Under the pieces are notes generated by a model, which had not been told where the DNA came from, did not search any database, and saw only the letters and a list, made by a program, of their open reading frames with translations. 5,879 nucleotides of DNA from Vulcanimicrobiia bacterium. Its GTDB lineage: Bacteria > Vulcanimicrobiota > Vulcanimicrobiia > Vulcanimicrobiales > Vulcanimicrobiaceae. The stretch covers positions 1 through 5,879 of the forward strand of contig JANWKW010000062.1 of NCBI GenBank assembly GCA_025451135.1, given 5' to 3'. The position numbers and the translations under genes are program-made. Shown one piece after another: positions 1 to 5,097 of this stretch. Position 1 is the stretch's first letter; the number at the start of each line of letters is the position of its first letter.

Positions 1-1207
1 CGCTCCCAAGGCGCGTGCGTTTGATCGCCTCGAGATCGGCGAACAGGTCGGCATCCAGATCGAGCTCTTCCTCACCCTCGGTCTCCTCGACCTCGACCTC
101 GGCGGTCGCTTCGGCTCCCTCGATCGGCCGCTCGGCGCGTTCGGCCAGGTAGCGTTCGCGCGATTCGTCGGCTTCGGACTCGGCCGCGATATCCAGACGC
201 CAGCCCGAGATGCGGGCCGCGAGGCGCACGTTCTGACCTTCGCGTCCGATCGCGAGCGAGAGCTGGTAATCGGGAACGACGACCAGCGCCACGCCGTCGT
301 CTTCGAAGAGCTCGACGCTGATGACCTTGGCCGGCGCCAGCGCGTTCATGATGAACGTCGCAAGGTCGTCGTCCCAACGGATGACGTCGATCTTCTCGCC
401 GCGCAGGTTGTCGCTGACGTTGAGGATGCGGCTGGACTTCGGCCCGATGCACGCGCCGATCGGATCGACCTCTTCGCGGGTGGAACGCACGGCGATCTTG
501 GAACGGCTGCCCGGATCGCGCGCGATCGCCATGATCTCGACGACGCCGTCCTGGATCTCGGGGACCTCGGCCTCGAGCAGCCGCTGCACGAGCCCTTCGG
601 CCGTCCGCGAGAGCACGACCTGCGGACCCTTGACGGCCTTCCGGACGTCGAGCACGTAGGCGCGGATGAAGTCGCCGATGCGGAAGACCTCGTCGGGGAC
701 CTGTTCGGAGAGCGGAAGGATGGCTTCGTCCTTGCCCTCGAGTTCGACGTACATGTTGCGCTGTTCGAAGCGCTGCACCTTACCGGTCACCAGGTCGTTC
801 ATCTTGCGCGAGTACTTGTTGAAGACGGTGTCCCGTTCGGCCTCGCGGATGCGCTGCACGATCACCTGTTTGGCGGTCTGGGCGGCGATGCGGCCGAAAT
901 CCTTGGGGGTCGTCTCCTCGTCGTAGAAGTCGCCGGCCTGGTACTGGCCGCCGGCCTCCTTGGCCGAGATCTCGAGCTTGGGATCGACGACCTCGTCGGC
1001 GACGACGCGACGGTGATAGACCTTGTAGTCGCCGGTCTGGCGATCGACCGTGACGATCGCGTTCGCCTCGGCGCCGAAGTGGCGTTTGTACGCGGTGAGC
1101 AGCGCCGCTTCCAGCGCTTCGATGAGCATGTCGAAGGGGACGTTGCGCTCCTTCGAGATCATGCGCAGGACGTCGATGAGTTTTTCGTCTGTTACGGTTT
1201 CAGCCAT
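1..1207 (-). CDS. nusA: Transcription termination/antitermination factor NusA (partial, C-terminus beyond left edge)
   Basis: NusA binds RNA polymerase and nascent RNA in the cytoplasm and modulates pausing, termination and antitermination. The visible 402 residues show the family order. An N-terminal RNAP-binding domain covers about 1-133 and starts MAETVTDEKLIDVLRMISKE. An S1 RNA-binding domain follows at about 138-202 (VTGKVQRF...MYVELEG). KH1 spans about 205-280, with IAVRSTREEVDPIGACIG and GEKIDVIRW. KH2 covers about 295-345, with AIGREGQNVRLAARISGW. A highly acidic tail begins near 363 (EVEVEETEGEEELDLDADLF) and runs off the window. The ATG at 1207 is supported by the conserved N-terminus and by GGAAGA at 1211-1216, though the spacer is only 3 bases. 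The start lies inside the last codons of rimP (8-base overlap), so the two are probably translationally coupled. KH2 has a normal GxxG loop (GREG), but KH1 has GPKS at 255-258. Identity is secure. Confidence 0.97.
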   Translation of the reverse strand, partial: MAETVTDEKLIDVLRMISKERNVPFDMLIEALEAALLTAYKRHFGAEANAIVTVDRQTGDYKVYHRRVVADEVVDPKLEISAKEAGGQYQAGDFYDEETTPKDFGRIAAQTAKQVIVQRIREAERDTVFNKYSRKMNDLVTGKVQRFEQRNMYVELEGKDEAILPLSEQVPDEVFRIGDFIRAYVLDVRKAVKGPQVVLSRTAEGLVQRLLEAEVPEIQDGVVEIMAIARDPGSRSKIAVRSTREEVDPIGACIGPKSSRILNVSDNLRGEKIDVIRWDDDLATFIMNALAPAKVISVELFEDDGVALVVVPDYQLSLAIGREGQNVRLAARISGWRLDIAAESEADESRERYLAERAERPIEGAEATAEVEVEETEGEEELDLDADLFADLEAIKRTRLGS

Positions 1208-1700
1208 GGTTCTTCCGTTCACGTTTGTCGCGAAGTAGGTCGGCGCGCGGATCGTACTCCAGGTTCGCCGACTTGATGGTGGAGATCGGCAGCGGCAGTT
1301 CGCCTTGCGGAGTGTCGAGCACGACGTTGGTGCCGACCACGCCGCGCAGGATGCCGCGATGCGTCTTCCCGCCGTTGATGGTGAGGGTGGTCACGACGCG
1401 CGCCGCCTTGCCGGCGAAGCGCTCGTAATCTCCAGGCCGCAGCAGCGGACGTTCCAGTCCGGCCGACTCGACCTCGAGCGTGTAGTGTTCCTCGACCGTC
1501 TCGAGGGCATCGTTGATGAAACTCGCGATGCGCCCGCACGAACCGACGTCCACGCCGCCCTGGCGATCGATCGTGACCGTGAGCACCGTGCTGCGGCCCC
1601 GCCGCTTCGCCGAGTGCGCCACGATCTCGATGTCCTTGAAAGCCGCGTCGTGTTCGATCTGCGCTATCGCCGCTTCATACCCGTCGATAAGATCCGACAC
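1200..1700 (-). CDS. rimP: Ribosome maturation factor RimP
   Basis: RimP is a cytoplasmic factor for late 30S subunit maturation. The 166-residue product matches the usual 150-170 residues. The N-terminal alpha/beta domain covers about 1-83 and includes the family signature region LEVESAGLERPL (75-86), with Ala where many homologues have Pro in SPGxxRPL. The C-terminal SH3/Sm-like domain covers about 90-150 (FAGKAARVVTTL...HRGILRGVVGTNVVL) and is followed by a basic tail. I chose the GTG at 1700 because GAGAGGG lies 4 bases upstream and the family fold begins there (SDLIDGYEAAIAQIE). The frame stays open upstream to an ATG at 1901, but those 67 extra residues look non-coding and would run through a predicted terminator hairpin. 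The 3' end overlaps nusA by 8 bases, the classical rimP-nusA order. Confidence 0.94.
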   Translation of the reverse strand: MSDLIDGYEAAIAQIEHDAAFKDIEIVAHSAKRRGRSTVLTVTIDRQGGVDVGSCGRIASFINDALETVEEHYTLEVESAGLERPLLRPGDYERFAGKAARVVTTLTINGGKTHRGILRGVVGTNVVLDTPQGELPLPISTIKSANLEYDPRADLLRDKRERKNHG

Positions 1701-1704
1701 GCCG

Positions 1705-1711
1705 CCCTCTC
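1705..1711 (-). promoter_or_regulatory. Shine-Dalgarno site deciding the rimP GTG start
   Basis: On the minus strand GAGAGGG is followed by CGGC and then GTG at 1700. It is the best ribosome-binding site near the point where RimP similarity begins, so it favours the GTG over the in-frame ATG at 1901. Confidence 0.7.
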
Positions 1712-1786
1712 TGACCGGAGAATCACCCCCGGAGAACACAGAAGCGCGGGACAGACCCACGCTCCTTCGATAACCACAGACAGGAT

Positions 1787-1832
1787 ACAATGAAAAGCGA
1801 GGAGCCGCAACCCCAACGGGAGCGGCCCCTCG
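1787..1832 (-). terminator. Intrinsic terminator-like hairpin in the rimP leader (possible attenuator)
   Basis: Read on the minus strand, an 11-bp stem pairs 1822-1832 (CGAGGGGCCGC side, wobble at one position) with 1798-1808 (GCGGCTCCTCG). The 13-base apical loop can pair further (CCC with GGG). The stem is followed by GCTTTTCATT. The T-run is short, so termination may be partial. An outer helix is also possible between GACAGG (minus strand, 1834-1839) and CCTGTC (1779-1784), which would bracket the hairpin. It lies about 90 bases before the rimP start, with no recognised complete gene between it and the promoter at 1998-2026. An attenuator is therefore as plausible as the end of a short upstream transcript. 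Confidence 0.5.
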
Positions 1833-1900
1833 ACCTGTCGTCTGTCGGTTCGTCCGATGCGTCGCGCTCATGCCGACTACGTCCGGCGTACGTGAGCGCA

Positions 1901-1978
1901 TCAGGCGCTCTTAGTTTGCGCGACCATCGCGGGCTCTGTGGCCCGGCGGATCTTGCGGTTCCAACCGCCCTCCTTCAT
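1901..1978 (-). CDS. Possible 25-residue leader ORF upstream of rimP (doubtful)
   Basis: An ATG about 12 bases after the predicted transcription start opens a frame of 25 codons ending in TGA. The product is small and basic (MKEGGWNRKIRRATEP at its N-terminus) and matches nothing I recognise. No Shine-Dalgarno site precedes this ATG. Instead AAGGAGG lies within codons 2-4 and could serve a TTG 4 bases further on, in another frame, which would give a 17-residue peptide. The TGA overlaps the ATG at 1901 as TGATG. It could be a leader peptide, a small protein or chance; the position in a terminator-containing leader is the only reason to list it. Confidence 0.22.
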   Translation of the reverse strand: MKEGGWNRKIRRATEPAMVAQTKSA

Positions 1979-1997
1979 CAGTTTCGAGCGTGATCGA

Positions 1998-2026
1998 ATT
2001 CTACTCCGATAAACGTCGCAATTCAA
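1998..2026 (-). promoter_or_regulatory. Sigma70-type promoter for the rimP-nusA operon
   Basis: On the minus strand TTGAAT (2021-2026) is separated by exactly 17 bases from TAGAAT (1998-2003). This is a good match to TTGACA/TATAAT at ideal spacing, in a locally AT-rich stretch of an otherwise GC-rich window. Predicted transcription start is near 1990. The nearest annotated gene downstream is rimP. Confidence 0.6.
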
Positions 2027-2056
2027 CTGGCAAGCGCAAAGCTTTTTCGGCCGCCG

Positions 2057-2234
2057 GGTGAGCCGAGCCGGGAGGTAGGATGCGCCCGCGCGCGGACGTT
2101 CGTCGCGGCCCCTCCCGGGCCGCTCCTACTCGCTCGCTTTTTCACAACGACCAAAGGAAACGCCCTCCATGGCTTTTGTGAAAAAATCAAGACGCCTCGC
2201 TTAGGGTGCATCCCACCTCCCGGCTCGGCTCACC
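2057..2234. repeat. 178-base inverted-repeat element with internal hairpins
   Basis: Two 27-base arms, 2057-2083 and 2208-2234, are inverted copies differing at one position. In a minus-strand RNA that position becomes a G-U wobble, so the whole arm can pair. After one mismatch, CCC (2085-2087) can pair with GGG (2204-2206). Inside are a 10-bp inverted repeat, TTTTTCACAA (2138-2147) with TTGTGAAAAA (2176-2185), and a 7-bp stem, GCGGCCC (2105-2111) with GGGCCGC (2117-2123). No flanking target duplication is visible and there is no transposase. It lies 23 bases after the stop of the TonB-like gene and before the rimP promoter. It could be a miniature repeat family, a structured RNA, or a 3' structure of the TonB-like transcript. 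The arms are certain; the role is unknown. Confidence 0.75.
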
Positions 2235-2257
2235 TGACAACGCTCAGACGCTATGTT

Positions 2258-3574
2258 TTAGGGCTTGTACGGTCGGAGGTAGTGGGCGGGGCAGATGAAG
2301 GTGGCGTTCTCTTGGATGATCGGGGCTGGGGCGTGCTGGCGGCCGCCGGCGATGTTGAAGGGGGCGGGCAGCGGTTCGCGGAGTAGCCAGCCGGTGCAGA
2401 TGGTGAGCGGTCCCTCTTTGTGCATGGAGGTGACCCACATCTTGACCTTGCGCTCGGTCGTATTGGTGCCCGATTCGTAGATGTAGATGGTTTTGGCGAC
2501 GATCTCGGGCGGGGGCGTCGGCTCGAGATCGGTCGGGATGGCGCCGACCCCCGGCGCGATGTGGGTCTGTTTCGGCGGGACGCCCGGTCCGGTGGGCAAC
2601 AGCAGCGCTCGCAGCTTGGCCGAGAGCGCATTGCCGGCGGACGATCCGCCACTCGGCGCGGGACTGGCCGGCGCGGCGGTGGGCCGGACGGTCACCGGCC
2701 GGGACGGCCCGGGATGGGAACTGGCCTTTGTGCCGGCTTGCGGTCCGGGCGCGCCGGTGCCCTTGGGGCCCGGGGTCGGCGACGTCCCGCGATTGTTGGC
2801 TTGGGCCGGGCCGTTGGTCGGACCGGGGCTGGGAACGCCGGCGTTCTTGGCCGGCGCGACCGAGGCGATCGGGCCGGGCGGCGCGGGGCTGGCCGGCGCA
2901 GCGGTGGCCCGGGCGAGGGTGGCCGGTTTGATCGCGGCGGCGGTCGAGGCGGGTGCGGGCGTGTTGGGCGACCGGGTCGGCGGCGCGCTCGGCTGCGGCT
3001 TGGCGGTCGGGGCGGAGGTCGGCGCGGCGGTCGGGGCCGGCGACGGCACGGCGGTCGGCGGGACCTTGATGGTGACCGCGATCGCTTGGGCGGTCGGCAC
3101 GCTGATCGGGACGGCCGGGACCGCCTGCTCGGGCTTCGGTTCGAAGACCTGTTGGGTCGGCTGCGGATTCGGCTGCGCAGAGGACTGCGGGACCGGCTTG
3201 GGGTTGGGGCTGGCGTGCGGAACGATCTTGGCCAGCTCGTGGACGTTCTGGGGCTGCCGCTGGGCGGCCGTCTGCGGCGCCGGCGCGTGACGCGGTGTGG
3301 GTGCGATGACGGGCGCGTGCGGGATCGGTGGGACGGTCGACGGCGCGGGCGCGGGCTGGGCGGCCACGACTGCGCGGTGCTCGAGCGTGACGATCTCGCC
3401 CCCCCGGGTGCTCTCCGAGGCGCCTTCGTTCGAGGAGCTCGACGCGATCGAGAAGAGCAACAGGGCCAGGAGCACGTGGATGATGCACGAGACGACGTAG
3501 CTGAGCGAGAGTCGCTCCGGATACTTCCGGTCGCGTGGGTCGCGAGCGTGCATTGGGATGGGGATTGCGCTCAT
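2258..3574 (-). CDS. TonB/TolA-like proline-rich membrane protein with unrecognised C-terminal domain
   Basis: The product has 438 residues. A basic, charged N-terminus (RDPRDRKYPER) precedes one hydrophobic segment at about 25-46 (YVVSCIIHVLLALLLFSIA), with no signal-peptidase site apparent. This predicts an inner-membrane anchor with the rest in the periplasm. Within the segment, Ser29-x3-His33 matches the S-x3-H signature that TonB uses with its ExbB/ExbD motor. Residues about 73-335 form a Pro/Ala/Thr-rich linker long enough to span a periplasm. Residues about 355-438 look folded, with Cys393 and Cys428, aromatic residues and an end in YLRPYKP, but I do not see a standard TonB C-terminal domain. 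No exbB/exbD is nearby. The ATG at 3574 is preceded by AGAAGG 13 bases away; ATG at 3622 or 3553 is also possible. It is divergent from pyk. The gene is well supported; an energy-transducer role is inferred. Confidence 0.8.
   Translation of the reverse strand: MSAIPIPMHARDPRDRKYPERLSLSYVVSCIIHVLLALLLFSIASSSSNEGASESTRGGEIVTLEHRAVVAAQPAPAPSTVPPIPHAPVIAPTPRHAPAPQTAAQRQPQNVHELAKIVPHASPNPKPVPQSSAQPNPQPTQQVFEPKPEQAVPAVPISVPTAQAIAVTIKVPPTAVPSPAPTAAPTSAPTAKPQPSAPPTRSPNTPAPASTAAAIKPATLARATAAPASPAPPGPIASVAPAKNAGVPSPGPTNGPAQANNRGTSPTPGPKGTGAPGPQAGTKASSHPGPSRPVTVRPTAAPASPAPSGGSSAGNALSAKLRALLLPTGPGVPPKQTHIAPGVGAIPTDLEPTPPPEIVAKTIYIYESGTNTTERKVKMWVTSMHKEGPLTICTGWLLREPLPAPFNIAGGRQHAPAPIIQENATFICPAHYLRPYKP
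2655..2912 (-). repeat. Near-identical 33-base direct repeat pair within the proline-rich linker
   Basis: Positions 2655-2687 and 2880-2912 match at 30 of 33 bases and encode closely similar Ala/Pro stretches (TAAPASPAP shared). They lie inside the TonB-like gene and suggest the linker grew by internal duplication. Between and around them the coding is low-complexity. Confidence 0.6.
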
Positions 3575-3620
3575 CGGAACGCAGGAGCCTTCTACGCGTG
3601 CCGCGCAAGGCAAGCCGCTC

Positions 3621-5054
3621 ATGGAAAAGGTTCTTCAGAAACGCACCAAGATCGTCGCCACGGTCGGCCCCGCCTCGAGCAGCCCCGAGATCATGCGCTC
3701 GCTCATCCTGGCGGGCGCGAACGTCTTCCGGCTGAACTTCTCGCACGGCAAGCCGGCCGAGCACGCCGCCGTCATCAAACAGGCGCGCGACATCTCGCGC
3801 GAGCTCGGCGTGCACGTGGGCGTGCTGCAAGACCTGCCCGGCCCCAAGGTCCGCACCGGCACGCTGGACGGCGACGCGCCGTTCGTGCTGCTCGAGCGGG
3901 GCACGCCGTTCGAGCTGACCACCGATCAGATGCAGGGCACGGCCGAGCGGGTCTCGTGCTCGTATGCGAACCTGCCGCGCGACGTGGCGGTCGGGCATCG
4001 CATCTATCTGCAGGACGGCGCGATCACGCTGCGCATCACCGGCAAGACCAAGACCGCCGTGCAGACGACCGTCGAGTTCGGCGGCGAGCTGCGTTCCAAG
4101 CAGGGCATCAACTATCCGGACGGCACCCTCGACATCCCGGCCGTCACCGACAAAGATCTGGAATACCTCGCGTTCGGACTCGAGCAGGACGTCGACTTCG
4201 TCGCGGTCTCGTTCGTCCGGTCGGCGGCGGATATCAAGAAGGTCAAGAAGTTCATGGCCGAGCGCAAGAAGCACGTGCCGATCTTCGCCAAGATCGAGAA
4301 GCACGAAGCGCTCGACGACATCGATGCGATCGTGGCCGAGGCCGACGGCATCATGGTGGCGCGCGGCGACCTCGGCATCGAGATGCCGCTCGAACGCGTC
4401 CCGCTCATCCAGAAGCGTTTGATCGCGCTCTGCAACAAGGCGAGCAAACCGGTCGTGACCGCGACCCAGATGCTCGAGAGCATGATCGGTTCGGCCCGCC
4501 CGACCCGCGCCGAAGCGGCCGACGTGGCCAACGCCATCATCGACGGTACCGACGCCGTGATGCTCTCCGGCGAGACCGCGCGCGGACAGTATCCGACCGA
4601 AGCTGTAAGGGTGATGGCCACCATCGCGCAAGAGATCGAGAAGAGCTACCCGCACGCCGCCTTGCGCGACCGCCGCTTGGAGAACGTCGCGCCGGACGTC
4701 GCGAGTTCGATCGCCGAGGCCGCGACCCGCTCGAGCGACGAACTGAACATCCCGTTCATCGCGACCGGCACGACGACGGGCAACACCGCCCATCACATCA
4801 GCGCGTTCCGGCCGCGCGCCCGCATCATCGCGCTCACGCCGGCCGAATGGGTGGCCCGCCGCCTCTCGATCGTCTGGGGCACCGAATCGCTCTTGATCGA
4901 CACCTACTCGAGCATCGACGTGCTGCTCTACATGACCGAGAACAAGATGCAGCAGGCGGGCCTGGTGCAGAGCGGCGACAAGATCGCCTTCACCACCGGC
5001 ATGCCCGTCGGCTCCGGCGGCACGAATCTGCTGAAGATCCACCAGATCCCCTGA
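3621..5054 (+). CDS. pyk: Pyruvate kinase (probably K+-independent type)
   Basis: This cytoplasmic enzyme makes pyruvate and ATP from phosphoenolpyruvate and ADP at the end of glycolysis. The 477 residues match the usual bacterial length. The N-terminus has KTIVATVGP-like KIVATVGPASSS and the FRLNFSHG motif (Arg37, Asn39). A B domain lies at about 77-171. The second half of the barrel carries KIE (Lys224, Glu226), MVARGDLGIE (Asp250), TATQMLESMI (Thr282), PTRAEAADVANAI and MLSGETARGQYPTEAV. The C-terminal domain (about 350-477) is complete and no PEP-utilising extension is fused. DLPGPK puts Lys76 at the position of Glu117 in rabbit muscle enzyme; Lys there marks K+-independent enzymes. The ATG at 3621 fits the family N-terminus and has AAGG 10 bases upstream; an in-frame ATG at 3558 would add 21 unlikely residues. 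It stands alone on its strand. Confidence 0.96.
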   Translation: MEKVLQKRTKIVATVGPASSSPEIMRSLILAGANVFRLNFSHGKPAEHAAVIKQARDISRELGVHVGVLQDLPGPKVRTGTLDGDAPFVLLERGTPFELTTDQMQGTAERVSCSYANLPRDVAVGHRIYLQDGAITLRITGKTKTAVQTTVEFGGELRSKQGINYPDGTLDIPAVTDKDLEYLAFGLEQDVDFVAVSFVRSAADIKKVKKFMAERKKHVPIFAKIEKHEALDDIDAIVAEADGIMVARGDLGIEMPLERVPLIQKRLIALCNKASKPVVTATQMLESMIGSARPTRAEAADVANAIIDGTDAVMLSGETARGQYPTEAVRVMATIAQEIEKSYPHAALRDRRLENVAPDVASSIAEAATRSSDELNIPFIATGTTTGNTAHHISAFRPRARIIALTPAEWVARRLSIVWGTESLLIDTYSSIDVLLYMTENKMQQAGLVQSGDKIAFTTGMPVGSGGTNLLKIHQIP

Positions 5055-5097
5055 CGAAGGCGCGGTGGGTGCGTCACGAACGAGGACGCGCTCTTGA

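Larger units (their letters stand above)
1701..1990 (-). promoter_or_regulatory. Long structured 5' leader of the rimP-nusA operon
   Basis: This is the stretch between the predicted transcription start near 1990 and the rimP start. On the minus strand it contains consecutive small inverted repeats. These are 1955-1968 (GCGGTT/AACCGC), 1931-1944 (GGGC/GCCC, 6-base loop), 1919-1931 (CGCGA-TGG-TCGCG) and 1894-1910 (GAGCGC/GCGCTC, 5-base loop). The terminator-like hairpin at 1798-1832 follows. I see no tRNA: there is no T-loop consensus and no cloverleaf. No known riboswitch class was recognised. The hairpins are seen in the sequence; a regulatory role is inferred from their position before a transcription-factor operon. 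Confidence 0.45.

Noticed and set aside
321..926. Plus-strand ORFs opposite nusA
   Set aside because: Ser/Arg-rich shadows of the nusA coding strand.
1701..1901. N-terminal extension of RimP from the ATG at 1901
   Set aside because: Non-conserved, low-quality sequence running through the terminator-like hairpin, while a GTG with a good ribosome-binding site sits at the family start.
1822..2114. GAGGGGCCGC shared by the leader hairpin (1822-1831) and the inner stem of the repeat element (2105-2114)
   Set aside because: A 10-base GC-rich match is easily expected by chance in this composition.
2138..2185. TTTTTCACAA and TTGTGAAAAA as a Rex repressor site
   Set aside because: Rex operators read TTGTGAA then TTCACAA a few bases apart; here the halves face the other way and are 28 bases apart.
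2126..2200. Short open frame inside the element, reading LDFFTKAMEGVSFGRCE
   Set aside because: It looks oddly protein-like, but the only ATG gives 14 residues and has no ribosome-binding site. It could be worth comparing with copies of the element if any exist.
2023..2211. 62-residue minus-strand ORF covering most of the inverted-repeat element
   Set aside because: It reads through one repeat arm and the internal hairpins, has no ribosome-binding site, and its sequence follows from the palindromes.
2244..5042. Very long minus-strand frame (over 900 codons) across the TonB-like gene and pyk
   Set aside because: It is a GC-rich shadow frame: Arg/Asp/Ala-rich, no domain, and antisense to a certain pyruvate kinase.
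5055..5097. Bidirectional terminator between pyk and ligD
   Set aside because: Only a 5-bp stem (GCGTC 5071-5075 with GACGC 5085-5089) with a 9-base loop and no T-run on either side.
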